A stretch of 64,000 nt of DNA, taken from assembly GCA_002794785.1 (NCBI GenBank), contig NBBA01000019.1, positions 1 to 64,000 on the forward strand, in the 5' to 3' direction. Positions 49,288-61,807 of this stretch are shown one piece after another. Each line of letters begins with the position of its first letter. Position 1 is the stretch's first letter. Both the position numbers and the translations under genes were made by a program. Source of the DNA: Coniferiporia sulphurascens (lineage: Eukaryota; Basidiomycota; Agaricomycetes; Hymenochaetales; Hymenochaetaceae). The notes under the pieces are model-generated. The model was not told the DNA's origin. It searched no databases and saw only the letters and a list, made by a program, of their open reading frames with translations.

Positions 49288-49640
49288 TTAATACGCATCT
49301 TGTGGAACCATGCGGTCGCTCAACAGTGGAATCGTGGTCGGCATGGGCACAGGAAAAGGAGGACCTTTGAACTTTAGCTGGCCGGAGGCGTACCATGCGG
49401 TCCATACGAGCATTGCTAGCGTCGCAAACCCATCTGAAACCGGCCATTTGTGCAGTCCGCAGAGAATGTCCCCTGACAACACCCGCTCCCACATTGGGCC
49501 ACAACTCCGAACTGCCAGCCGGCGAACCTAAGCATACACACGGCCCTGTAAGAAAAAGTGAACTAAATCTGCAGGGCTGCACCGGGTCTCACTTGAGCTC
49601 CTTGGCGATATTAGTCCAGAAGATGGATGTGGTAACGCAC
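49288..49640 (-). CDS. Possible small single-helix membrane protein (tentative)
   Basis: A 68-codon minus-strand frame (49288-49494) encodes a hydrophobic helix (SDGFATLAMLVWTAWYASGQ) followed by a Pro-rich tail (FKGPPFPVPMPTTIPLLSD). It has good coding character. An upstream segment reading SIFWTNIAKEL near 49600-49635 could be joined through a GT-AG intron. This looks like a small mitochondrial or ER protein, but I do not recognise the family and the 5' end is not secure. It is tail to tail with the 6PGDH-like gene. Confidence 0.35.
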
Positions 49641-50863
49641 TTAAGTATAATTGAGTTCCATTTATACGGAACGGAAGGGATACGCTTTCCGGCGTTCAAG
49701 CTTTTAGGTCCTACAGTAGTACGCGCGCTCTCCGCATCATGGACCAAAAAGGGATTTCAAAATGTCATTGTTCTGGCAGGGTGTCCATTCTACGCGCCCC
49801 TCGTGGGATATACGCGTGGTGCTACCGTTAGAGCCGCAAATTTCAGGTACCCGAAATGGATCCGCCACTGCGCTCGCGCGCGGGAGAGGGTACACATGCA
49901 TGCGATATCATTACCGCCGCAGTATCACCAACACTATTATCGGAAAATCTCACGTTAATTAATACGGAAAAAATACGCTCCTTGGGCGGCCAGACATACG
50001 CACTAGTGCAACATGCCACGAGTTGTCCAGCAGTCTCTTGCCTGAATTGGCAGACCCCCAATTAAAAACACGTTGAAAGCTGTCGAGCTGTAGTCTAATA
50101 GCTCGCTTGCCGCATCATTGCACGTCCCCACAAAGCGAGTATTGGCGGTTCGGGCAGTGTGGCGGCCCGTAGTTTTCGGACTCTGTACTCGGATTCCCAC
50201 AAAGCACTAAGTCATTGATTTTATTCCATTTCATCAGAGATCTATCGCTCGATTGACGCCATTGTTCTGGATGAATACCGGATCTCAGCAGATCAAATCG
50301 AGAAGGTAGGCGAGAAGTTTTTTTTCAATAGCGCACAAGTTTCCAGCCGATGAAGATTTTGAACTCGGACAGGCTCATAACTTTATCATATGAGCGTGTG
50401 AACACGAGACGCGCATAAGGCTTTCTCACGGCGATTTCCGACTTTGTCCTAGAGCGGTATATTCTCTGTATTGTTATTCTTAATCATAAATGAGCTTTCC
50501 ACCGTAGCGGGGGCTTTTGAAGTATAGAAGTTCGGTCGAGCAAAAATGAACTGGTTGCGATTGTGGCGCAATGACCTGACGTAATAATATTCAAGTTCTA
50601 GATCCTAAACCATGCTCTTGTTCGGTCTCTCACCGTGACTTCTTCATTCTCTCCCCTCAAAGTCCGTGAGACAGCTTCAGAAGGAAGTTTTAAACCAATT
50701 AACGAAATAACATGTGCTCATGATAGTCATGGTATGACGAATTGAATAAACTAGTCCAAAAATATCCCGCGCACACCTCTTTTGGTATACAACACTCCCC
50801 TGCTATGCGCCCTTAGAGATGGCATTCGATTACCTCCTTCATAGCAATTGGTAGCTATCCACG
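49641..50863. other. Intergenic stretch, no supported gene
   Basis: An exon-like stretch at about 50238-50306 reads EIYRSIDAIVLDEYRISADQ and ends at a GTAGGC donor, but no partner exons were found. The remainder is AT-rich with no open frame of interest. Confidence 0.4.
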
Positions 50864-52023
50864 ATGCCGGAATCATCTTCGGACGACGTGTACTGGGTAG
50901 GGCCGACGCTGCCATTCGCCGATCTCGCAGCGCAGTCGGTCCCGACGCGGTCGAGCTGCAATATTACTCCAGTTGCGTTATCAGATATGTCTTTGACTTC
51001 TAATCTAATCAGCTATTACACTTTGCAAAGTAGACAGACTATGGTCTTGTCTTTTCTGGCACGCTCGACGTCGAGCAACTTAGGCGTGCATTGGCCAGCG
51101 CCTTGCAAGTGTATCCGTATGTTGCTGGGCGCCTGCAATGCTCTCCAGAAGGAGAATGGATCGTGGCGGCTGCAAACGCTCTCATAGCACTCACGCTATC
51201 CTGCGCGCCATCGGACATCGACTCCACTAGTCCCGCTGTATTCCAAATTGCCTCTTCCGTTTTCATCGATCCGCTCCCTGATAATATAACGGCGAATCTA
51301 ACCGGTTACGTTGACGAGCCACTTGCAAGGCTAAAGCTCACTTACTGGCCACTCAAACATGAAAGCAGCTTGTTCCTTTCGTGGAGTCATGTCTTAGGCA
51401 GCACGGATATGGCGTTCAGCTTCCTGCATTCACTAAATTGCCTTTACCTTTGTCAAAATCCCGTACACGTTCTGCCTTTAGAGGGTTATAGACTCCAATC
51501 AACTCGAAATTCGCAGCCTTTCTTGTCTATTTTGACGTCACGTCAACGCGCCAATGCCGAAACAGATTACATTCACGCTCGTGAAGACACACGGACTGTT
51601 GAATTGGTGTTCGATGCACAGCGACTACAAATGGTAGTGGATAACTCACGCGGGAGCCGGAGCCATGAAGCGACCGTTCACGACGCGGTGGCGACGTACA
51701 TATCCGAAGTCTTGAGCCGTGTAGCGCCTGAAACAGCGCACGTCGAGACAACAGTGCACAGCCATCTCCACCTTGCCTTCCCGGCTATCACATTCGCGCT
51801 GCCGTCTCCGTCTCTGCCGCCCAAACGTTCGCGCTTTTACATGCTGGAGCGGGCGGGGTCGTGTCGAGTTGACGTGCGGCTCTGGCCGGGAAACCCTCCT
51901 GCACCGGCCGACGCCATCCGAGTGTGCGTCTGCCTGCGCCGTGATCTCGCTTCGCAGTTGGAGCATGCGGTCCGGTCAGATTTCGAGGGGTGGGAACGTG
52001 TCCAGACTTGGGCAAAGCTATGA
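50864..52023 (+). pseudogene. BAHD-like acyltransferase (transferase family), probably damaged
   Basis: The main frame reads FSGTLDVEQLRRALASALQV then YPYVAGRL, a classic N-lobe block of PF02458-type acyl-CoA-dependent acyltransferases, and continues to a stop at 52023. The preceding piece, starting at ATG 50864 (MPESSSDDVYWVGPTLPF ... TPVALSDM), is in another frame. No GT-AG intron near 50985-51040 joins them in phase. The catalytic HxxxD is altered: SHVLGSTD has the Asp five residues after the His instead of three spacing residues. The C-terminal DFGWG motif is not visible. It may be a pseudogene or a divergent member with an undetected intron. It lies 3 kb upstream of a sesquiterpene cyclase. 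Confidence 0.55.
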
Positions 52024-55000
52024 AGGGTTGATTGGGTTGTGAAATGCAAGGATGGTGTGGCCCTCGTTGCATCTCCCCGGCATCGTGGGTTTGTCGTAAT
52101 GCGTGTCGTGTGACTCGGGAACGGAACCAGAGTTAAAAATAATGTGTCTAAGTATGTACAGTAGGCCTTGCCGGAAGTTTGGGGGTGACGACTCGGAGTG
52201 ACTAGATTTGCGCGAGCATATACCAGATCTGGTGCTCCGCTTCTCATGCTTCTGTTTTCGCCGGAGGCATCTTAAAATCTCGCGAAAAAGCAATATACAA
52301 ATGATGGATATGAAACCGGAATTATTCACGCGCTGACCGGCCTTGCTTGCCTAAGTGAAACGAACTGGTAAAAGTCGGTCTTGTGGATCGACCCTACCGC
52401 ATTGAAAGTAAACAAGAAGTGCAGCATTTGCGCCACGAACGGCTAAATTGCACAGCATATACCGAGCCCTCTAAGTCCATTTAAGCTTTCTGTATTACGA
52501 GAACCATCCAGTAAGAGCTATTATCTAATTTTTATAAGCAAATAATGCCGTTATAATGCGTCAGTCATTTCATTCGTGTGTATTATAGGCGATGTGACAC
52601 TAGACTTGTGATATGATTCAAAAAAGGTACTCAGGTGCAGCACGTTTTTTTTCAGGGAGCTAATCCAGGAGAAGCACACGACGTCCTTTTTCAGAGCTTT
52701 TTCAGAAGTTTGGAGCAAAATTCATGCTGCCCTGCACAAACTAAATGCTAGTATTCGCATCCCGATGAAATGCGGAGAAATGCATTTTTAAAAAGGAAGG
52801 ACACAATGTCATCCGAATTAATATGGAAAAATGGAAGTCCGGTCCGACACGGACACAGTCAAAGGGTCGTCTTTGCGACAATCTGAGAAGGGGATCGCGA
52901 GCACACGCTCTTGCCTTCAAGCGAAGTTGAAGGGGAGACGGCAGGTTACGTACATACCGGCACTTCATGGCAAGAATTCAATGCGTTTAGGCGGTGTATC
53001 TCGAGGGATTGTTGCGTACGTACAGCCCGGCACACACGCCTGTTTCAGAACGAAGCGGCGGGGACGTGGATATGACGACCATAACCCATTGCTAGGATTG
53101 GGGCGAAGGCAGAGGCATTGCCAGCTCTGGCTCCTGGCTGAAGCGAACGGGTGCTAGCGAAGCGGGGCGGAGCGGAGGCGGTGTTGCACGGAACGGAGCT
53201 GAGCTGAGCTGATTATTGATTGTTGATAAACCGAATTTACGTACATACCGAGTCCCTGACTTTTGCGGAGAACAGCGGATGGAAGGTTTTCGCGTCGGGA
53301 ATGCTCCAAATGAACAAGAGCTAACTGCGAGCGACAAGAACGTAGCTCGTCCTCCGATGTACGCGTAAATTTTATTGTATGTACGTTCGTACTGAGAGCT
53401 GGAGAAAAATCTCATCCTCTTTTCACTATTTGTCCCTTGAAGATCATTCATTCCTTGTTGAAGATTAGCTCGAACGAGGAGCCCTGATCGACGATGAGTC
53501 CATGTCCTGGTCAAGTATGGAAGGTGAACAAAAGGCTTTTCGTGGAGCACGTAAGGAAAATGTGCAATGTTACCACCATTTAAGGGCCGTCAAAATGCAA
53601 TTTGATAACGGAGTAAAGTAGCCACTTTGTCCGCCAGGTTTAGGAGAAAAGTTGAAGGCAAGGTTTGTCTGCACGAGTAATTGTTGATGCTATCGAATTA
53701 ATCGAGATACTACTATCGTGAAGACACGGACTCAGATATCCGCTTTATTTCCTCAAGGTTCGCCGGTGTATTTTCCTTAAGGACACGGCGGCCTCGAGCA
53801 GAAGATCCAAAATGCATTCAGTCGACCGTGTTAAGACGAGACAAAAGAAATTATAAGAGCCGGGAAATCGATGTGGTGACAAGAGTAATCCCGAGTTCAT
53901 CGGGATCCTAACTGGTAATAATTAGCGACTGAATTGAGGTGACCGTGACATGAGTTTATGTTTAAGAACAATTAATGGTTGTACCATTTATGGGGTGCAG
54001 ATCTTATCAAGAACCACGAACAATGCGTCTCCTGGGTGTCCAGTTGTATTAAAGTGTGGTGTGTATATATGATCGCAATCAGTCCCGAGGAAGGTAGGAC
54101 ATCATTTCGGCCGCTTTTGAAGCAGTGTACTTACGATACACTGCCGAAACTAGATTTCGACTGACAGCCCTTCTTGCTACAGCCAGGAAGATTTATTGTT
54201 ATCGCGACGCATATCCGAAATATGGATATATGTCACAGGGTTACCGAACATTTATTGTTCTTGTTCTGCCTTATCGAATCCTCGGCAACACAGGCTAATA
54301 TACCGACGGAAAACATCCTGAGGAACTCTTTCGTCCTTCTGCTTTTTGTTTCGCTTTTGTTCTTGATTTTAGAAGTTCAACGGGATCTCATGTTTTTTTG
54401 CGGCACGGCGCCCGCCGCTGATTCCTAGCAAAGCTGCGGAGCTGCTCGGCCATATATGGAGCCTCATCACCAAGGTACTGAGCACAACAACGGAATCAGG
54501 TTTCGGGGCCGCCGCCACGGATGCACAGGACCGAAGTGAATCCGGAGCTCTTGGAATCTGCTTCCAATCTCGCCGGCGTGTCAAGGCTATCTGTGTTGGG
54601 GGATTCAGTCCCGTCGGTTAGTGCGCACATGAAACATTTCTCGGGTAAAAGTTTATTGTCTACGTATTGTCCCTTTTTCAGAGAATAGTCGAGTTTTTCG
54701 ACTGTGAGTGCAAGCAAGAGGCTCTGCCGTCGTTGGGAGTACCCTTCCCTGCCACTCGTCACGAAGGCCGATGATTGCTGAGTCGGGAGCATGTTGGGAA
54801 CGCTGGCCAGGGCGAACCGATCAGTGGATGCGGAGCTTCTCTGGACAATTTAGCAAAGATCGCCCCCGATCTATTGAGTCACCCTTCGGCGCTCCTGGTC
54901 GGGTAAAAACGTTTAAGTTGACGCAAGAACTCAGGGTTGTCCTTCATTCCGTTTTATTGGTCGCCGTCCGCCCGCGTAAAGCACGCTTACACGTGCTGTC

Positions 55001-55074
55001 CACCCTTATAATAAGAGGACCGCGCCTCTCTCCCAAATCCCCTCAGTCACCCTCAGAACTCAGCCGAACATAAC
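52024..55074. other. Intergenic stretch, no recognisable gene
   Basis: These 3 kb hold open frames of at most about 150 codons, without conserved motifs. The last 100 bp are the core promoter of the downstream terpene cyclase. Confidence 0.45.
55006..55014 (+). promoter_or_regulatory. TATA-like element of the HAD-terpene cyclase gene
   Basis: ttataataa lies about 65 bp before the start codon and is followed by a CT-rich leader (cgcctctctcccaaatcccc), the usual arrangement of strong basidiomycete promoters. Confidence 0.5.
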
Positions 55075-56784
55075 ATGGCTACCTTCGTTCCCTTACATCG
55101 TCCTGTTCCATCCTCCTCCTCATCGAGCAGCGATTACTACTCTGGCGCTTCTGGCTCATCCTCAGGTTCTTCCACACCCGCATCAGTTACCTTCGACCTC
55201 GCCCCCTCGTATTCGACATACGACTTCAGCGAGCCGTGTACTGGGCGATGCCAGAACGTTATCTTCGACCTTGGTGACGTCCTCTTCACCTGGTCCGCTG
55301 TGACGAAGACTGGCATTTCCCCCAAACTTCTTAAGAAGATTCTCCGCTCCGCAACTTGGTTCGAGTATGAGAAGGGGAACCTCACCGAGCAAGAGGCATA
55401 CGCCGCCGCCGCATGCGAATTCGGATTAGACTCGTCCGAGATCGCCCGCGCCTTCCAGGAGGCGCGCAGTTCACTGCAATCGAACCCCTCCATCGTCTCC
55501 CTTATCAAGGAACTGAAAGAGCAGCATGGAATCCGCGTCTTCGCTATGTCAAATATTTCCGCCCCCGATTTCGAATTCCTTCGTGGGAGGGCACGTCCAG
55601 AAGAGTTGGGTATGTTCGAGCGCGTGTTCACGTCGTCCGAGGCTCGCGAACGCAAGCCGAATCTCGGATTCTACAAGTACGTACTTGAGCAGACCGGCGT
55701 CGACCCTCTGCGGACCGTGTTTGTCGACGACAAGCTCGAGAACATCCTCCCCGCACGCTCCCTTGGCATTAAGGGTGTTGTGTTTGACTCCTTCGAGAGT
55801 CTGTCGCGACAGTTACGCAACTACGTCGGCGACTCTGTCGGCCGGGCACAGGCTTGGCTCAAGGACCATTCAAAGAAGATGCTCTCGGTCACGAACACCG
55901 GTGTTACAGTACACGAAAACTTTGCACCGCTTCTCATCTACGAAGCGACGGGAGATCGCTCCCTGGTCGAGTACGTCGAGCATCCCCGCCTGTTCAATTT
56001 CTTCATCGGTAAGCCGCTTCCATTGTGATTTATTTTCGGCGATGCTGACAGTTTTCTCACGTACAGGCGGTCCAGTTATGACCACGGAAGAGTTTCCGTT
56101 TGATCTTGATACAACTTCAATCGGCTTGACTGTATCAACGCATGTCGACTACGAGACGAAGATGAGTGTTATGGATGAGATGCTCACGTACGTCAACAAG
56201 GACGGCATCATCCAAACGTACTTTGACCCGAGCCGACCGCGTACGGGTGAGCCTTGTTTTTCGCTGATCCGACGTGACGCGTTGTCCTAATTGGTTTCCT
56301 AGATCCCATCGTTTGCGTCAATGTTCTCACGTTTTTCCATATGCACGGACGAGGCTCCGAACTCGCCTCAACTCTTGATTGGGTGTACTCCGTCTTGCAG
56401 CACCGTGCTTACCTCGATGGAACACTTTACTACCACGGCGGCGACACGTTCCTGTTTTTCCTCTCACGACTGTTGTCTGTTTCACCTATCGTGTACGAGC
56501 GCTTCTCAAAGCTCTTCCGGCGGCGTGTGGCTGAGCGCTCAGGCGCGGATGGTGACGCTCAACAGCTCGCGATGCGCGTGATCGCCGGTGCTTCAGTGGG
56601 CGTTCGCATGTACGTTGACCACGAACGCCTCCTGCGTTTGCAGGAGGAAGATGGTGCCTTCCCTCTTGGTTGGGCGTACAAGTACGGCGGATCGGGAATC
56701 TTGCTCGGGAACAAAGGATGGACCACAGCGCTTGCAGTGCAGGCGATCGAGGCATTCGAGGCACTCGACAAGGAGCTGATCTGA
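55075..56784 (+). CDS. HAD-fold plus class II terpene cyclase fusion (AstC/drimane-type sesquiterpene synthase family)
   Basis: Three exons sum to 1596 nt, 531 residues: 55075-56008, 56067-56246 and 56303-56784. After a Ser-rich leader, residues about 60-250 form a HAD domain: motif I NVIFDLGDVLFTW (nucleophile D65; the +2 position is Gly, as in YihX-type HADs), motif II AMSNIS, the KPNLGFYKYVL lysine, and motif IV VFVDDKLEN. The second half has the class II cyclase acid motif DLDTTS (about residues 324-329) and a beta-domain-like helical region ending WTTALAVQAIEAFEALDKEL. Known relatives protonate and cyclise farnesyl diphosphate to drimane- or albicanyl-type phosphates, with the HAD part removing phosphate. 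The product here is unknown. It differs from ordinary DDxxD terpene synthases and is intact. Confidence 0.9.
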
Positions 56785-59700
56785 GTGCAGTGACCCTTGA
56801 TTTTCTCTCTTCGTATTTCCTCCGCTCATTGTTTCATTTTCTTACCTCTTATTCGTTGATTATATTCTTCTCTTTCGCGATTTCCCCCTCCTCTGTCTCT
56901 CCTTGTGCTTCGTCTCCGGCAGCGCTCTTAACCAATTTATAATTTAGATTACATCGCACAATGGTATGCTCTAAAAGACTCTAGCATAGATACCACCAAA
57001 TTCGTTCTACTATCTATCCACAGTGACCCATTGCGACACGTCGCGGGGGCTCGGAGCTTGGGTCATGATTTTTGTGTACCATTAGTTTTTTTTTTAAGCA
57101 ACTATGATTTGCTTGCGCTATGCACTATGCACTATGCCTTTTGCATTGTAACCTTGTGTGCGTGTGTGTGCACGTAATTAATATAGTCGGATGCCGGCTT
57201 GTACGAAACAGGTTAGTCTTGTCACTCCTGTGGTTGGCATGGACGCCGACCCGTAATTCAGTTTTATATTTCCCTCGAGTTCCTATTACAAATACGATAA
57301 ATTTTTTCATTCCCCTACGCCGAGGGTGCCTGTGAATCCGGCAAACGAACTTGACCGAGGCCCAAAAAAACTTCGTGATCATGGATGTGTAGTGTGGCGT
57401 AGCATTGCGCGGCGAGGTGAGGCCTCCATTCGTTGGACCGGCGTCGACGCCCGTACCTGACACAAATGCTCGGAATCCCAACACCAACCTAAACTTGATG
57501 TATTCTCGTCAGGAACCGGTCGCCCTGGATTCCGCAGTGCCCCATAACCATACATCTTTCGTCAGGGAGTCGTAACATCCTGCATCCGAGCGCTGGGCGT
57601 GCGGCCGTGCAGACTTACTTTCCTATTAATATACCGGAGCCGGGCTTGGGCGGGTATGAAGACCCTCGATCCGTTCCGCAGCACAAACACCCAGGATGGC
57701 CGTGAAAGAATGGTTACAGGCGCGCGGCCCGGTGATGTTGCCCTGTGGATAACCTTGAAAGGCGCTTCCCTACAACCAGCCCAGAAACAAACCCAAGCTT
57801 CTCTTCTGTAGTCTGTGATTTGTCTCACCCGCTTCTGTGTTTAAGGTTCAACACGTCCCACAGACTGTGTGCCCAGCATAGTCCTCCAGCTGTCCAAGAA
57901 AATCCAAGCGGGTGAATGCATGACATGCGCTAGCTCAGACAATGAGACCCCTAAGCGAATTTTTCGGCCAAGAAACTTGTCTAACAGCTAACGCCTAATT
58001 AAATCCCACCTCACTCTTAGGATGCCTCGGACTACGTATAGCACCCGTCCCAGTTCTCACCAGCAGTCGAATTTCGGCATACAGGCTAGAACCCCACAGT
58101 GTACAAGCCCCTTCTGTCAAAAATTTCTCCCAGCGCGTCCTTTCTTCGAAATAAATCAACACTCGGACAAGAAACAGGTGTGTTTGTTCCTGGACTTCTA
58201 TCTTCCAACTAAAATCTTCGAAGAAAGATGGGTGTCAGCTGTGTCCGGCGTAGGCCAACCTGGATCCGATATCTCTCCTATGACCCCCTATGGCGGAACC
58301 AGCATAAACTCACCGAGCGAACGGAAACCTTTTTTAGAAATTGTACAGCCAGGGTTTAGTGAGGAAGATGAACGCGGACGTACAGTATCTATTTTGAAGT
58401 ATCATAGGTTCAATCTTTGACGCAGTATGTGCCAGATGTGAAGTACGATGCTATCAGATTTTCGTCGGCCCACGCTAGGGAGTCTTGAAAATGGAACGAT
58501 GGACGAGATGACCCAGAATTGCCTTTCGAATTATGAGGAAACCATGTGAATGGATATTACAGCTCGAGAAAGTCAGATGCTAGCGGGTTGGGCTTCCTTG
58601 TTATATAGATTATCCTGATCTATTCGTTTCTCCCGCTAAAGTCCAACTAGTCTGTGCAATACCGCCTAAACAGCCTGCACGACGGGGATCTGAAGCAAAT
58701 TCGGCGCATGGCGACCGCATCTTTCCCGGTCTATAGTGTATATGATTGATGTTGACGTCTAGCTCAAGAGCAAACCCAGGACCAAAGCCGTATGGACGGA
58801 GAACGGCGTTCCCCGTAGTAGTGAATGTACCTACCAATGATATTGAAGTGTTATCAGAAGGTTCGACATCTCGTGTCTCGTTCACGACATCCACACATTG
58901 CGGCAGTAGGAAGACCAGACTCCTCTCGAAGAATTAATGACCCCAGTCCATATATGAGCTTCGCGGCGTCCGCCTTCTGCTGTGGAGCTGAATGACCACA
59001 CTTGCTGCCTCTCGACGTGTCTTCATCCTGGCCCTCGCACACTCTTACATGTCCAGTATCTCGGGACCTTTGCCTTGCACCCTCCACGCAGCGTGTATTA
59101 GCGTTCTATTGCGACCCTCGGTGCCTATGCGGGGTGACAGAAGCCACGGAATTCGGATGTGCTTCCAGGCCATCCTTATGATCGGTAGATGCGGGGGACA
59201 CGCGGCCAGTAATGATGTATTGACCGTGCAGTAGGGGCAGGGAATGCATTGAACGGTGAGCTTGCTTGCCCTGCTATCATGCGCATCGGTTTCTTACCGA
59301 AGAGAAGTGCGTGTTGCCCTCTGCATTTATCAGAGGGTCACATCCTCGCCCATCCGACCCGCTCTCAGGTGCTTCATTTATTCGTAGCAATCGATAACAG
59401 CCGTGTGAGGCCTAAGCTGTAGTAGTATGAAAGTAATGTTAAAACGCCAAAATGAAAGACTAGTAGTGTTAGGGAAAGTGCATTTCTCGGTCGAGAACCT
59501 CCTATATGAATGTAGCGTTTGATTAACCCACGGCCAGTAGCTTGGGAGATTTGTGGATAGCATGGAACTTGGAAAAAATAAGTTTCTATTCCGATTCTCG
59601 GCGCCCGAAGATCTCGCAACTTGCCGGATGATGTACAAGCTTTTGACATAAACAGTTAATCCCCATAGTAAGTGGGCCTTTTAAGGCGTGCCGTTACAGC

Positions 59701-60229
59701 ACGGGTCGACCCCCGCTAATGTCGATTCCGACCAATTGCAAGGGCACTAGCAGCTGGCTACAACTAAAACTTTCACAGGGCGCGTGACCTAAATACAAAA
59801 TTTAGCTGCATAGTCGAGATTACCAGATCATAATTACAACCTAAACGGGCATGATCTGCCGTCACACTGTTGTAATGGATTTGTGCACTGTATCTCAATT
59901 GCATTAGTAAAATCCTACTATCCCCTATTACAAAGTCACATTTTCAGACAAAACTTGGGTTTCCAGCCTGCACATCGTGGGTATAGGGTCGAAAAAATCC
60001 TTCTGCACTGTTATACAGTATATAAATCTTTCTTGCCATTTTTTTCGGCAAAATTTAGAGATGCCTCCCGTTTGAGACAATTTTTTGTTTTCGAAGTGAC
60101 TTTGTACTAATAGGGGTCATACGATGGTATTGGATTGGGTACAAATGAGTGCTTAAGGTCACGTGCATAGACCAGACAGGGAAGCTTCCTAATCAGTCTT
60201 ATGTAAACTTGCTTTTAAGCTGCTACAAC
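56785..60229. other. Intergenic stretch, no recognisable gene
   Basis: In these 3.4 kb the longest open frame (58022-58420, 132 codons) has no known motif and no flanking exon support. Short direct repeats of ctatgca occur near 57115-57140. No transposon ends are seen. Confidence 0.45.
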
Positions 60230-60800
60230 ATGGCCGACGCCGACACACCAGCACCTCCATCGCCAGAGGCGGATGTGCGAGCAGCCAACCGTGCTCGTTT
60301 CGAGCTCGAGCTAGAGTTCGTACAGGCACTTGCCAACCCCTTCTACTTGCATTCGCTAGCACAGCAGAACATTCTTTCGCAGCCAGCTTTCGTAAACTTC
60401 CTCGATTATCTGCTCTACTGGAAGGAGAAAGATTACGCCCGGTTCATTCAGTAAGTTGCAGTTTAATTGCAATGTGGCTTTTGTGGCTAGCTATACCCCT
60501 TTCGCCGTAGCTATCCGCATGCTCTACATCATCTCGAACTTCTCCAGAACGCCCAATTTCGCATCGAGATCGGCAAAGATGAGTGGCGCGAGTATCTGAA
60601 CCAGAAGCAGTTTGATCATTGGAGAACTTGGTTCGTAATTATGGAGGCCCAGCGCACACCTTTTTATGTTGACTACAACGTAATATAGGCGAGAAGACCC
60701 AAGTCGTAATCGCCTCACGCGCGCCGCTGCAAACCTCGCAGCTGCGGCCGCGTCCGCCTCAGAGACGAAGAACGCAGAATCCGGCGAAAATGTGCAATAA
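60230..60800 (+). CDS. MED31: Mediator complex subunit 31 (Med31/Soh1)
   Basis: Three exons sum to 453 nt, 150 residues: 60230-60450, 60511-60630 and 60689-60800. The conserved Med31 core is complete: [37 protein letters not shown], then [20 protein letters not shown] and QFDHW. It is followed by a short Ala-rich tail. Role: a small middle-module subunit of Mediator that links activators to RNA polymerase II in the nucleus. The length is typical for fungi. Confidence 0.95.
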
Positions 60801-61690
60801 AAAGCTCAAGGTATAGTTTAACAAGACCCCGTGTATTGCGTTGTCAGCTTGTATCGATATGACCTTCCAACTCTTATGCGCTATTGCGCCCTCGATAATT
60901 AATTTAGGCGATCAAAAGGCGTGGGAACTCCTTCTATTGTCTTGACCTGCATTACTTGTCTGCTACCACGGGCCGAACTTTGCATCCGGGTGCCATGGAC
61001 AAAAGAATTTTAACTACGCACGGCACTTGGTACCTCGGAGCTTCGGAAGCAATGCGCTAGCGCTACTTACACCGCACATGTCTTTTTGTTCATGCTCATG
61101 CTGGGATGATTTGCGCCGTGCACTGCCGGTCGGCTATATCCCTTCTGCAGTTCACGTATCTCGTTCTTTTGTCTCTACGGATTTAGATGCGACTTCGCAC
61201 CTGGCGCGCGTACTTTGTTCGCCGAATGTGACATGCATCTGCATTTTTCGGGTCTATACGGACTTTTCCGTCTTTTGTTCCCTATGGCGAGCAAAGCATC
61301 TTGTCATCCAGTCTGGTGGCAAACTCTTTGGCTTTGGGCCATCTACATACAAAGTGCTGTCTAGAAACGATGACCCGGTGCAGAAGTCCTGGATATGACC
61401 CATCAATGATTAATCGATGTTCCGACCCCCGTCTATCATCTCGGAGGTGTTCATCAGTGCTAATCACTCATCTCTGCCTTCTGCCAATTGTCGTCTGTAC
61501 AAGAGCCGGCCTGACGCTATTTTTGCTTACAGCCCTACCTGCGTGCGCCGGGATTCGTGCGGTCCTTCCACACATAGCACCCTCCTGCTCTTTTGTTCAA
61601 CACACCCGTCTATTCTTCGTGCATAGCTTCGCCGAGCCTGGCTGCGCTCTGCCGACGAGTCTAGGTGCCTGGAATGCAGGCCGACGTACT
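60801..61690. other. Intergenic stretch upstream of the pheromone gene
   Basis: No conserved open frame is present. A 123-codon frame (61027-61398) lacks motifs. Part of this is expected to be upstream control sequence of the pheromone precursor. Confidence 0.45.
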
Positions 61691-61700
61691 GTATATATAC
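61691..61700 (+). promoter_or_regulatory. TATA box of the pheromone precursor gene
   Basis: gtatatatac sits 108 bp before the ATG and is followed by CT-rich initiator sequence (ctacttcctccctctcag), consistent with a strongly transcribed small gene. Confidence 0.6.
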
Positions 61701-61807
61701 CTACTTCCTCCCTCTCAGTCTTTTCCAGACAGCCTTTGAAATCTGGTCTCTTCCAAGCCGGCCCCTCCTTTGCAAACCCCTTTCTCCTGCATACGAACTC
61801 ATCGGCA

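Noticed and set aside
50238..50306. Exon-like stretch reading EIYRSIDAIVLDEYRISADQ
   Set aside because: It ends at a plausible GTAGGC donor, but no upstream or downstream exon in phase could be found, so no gene is claimed.
58022..58420. 132-codon open frame
   Set aside because: No motif, no codon-use support and no associated exons.
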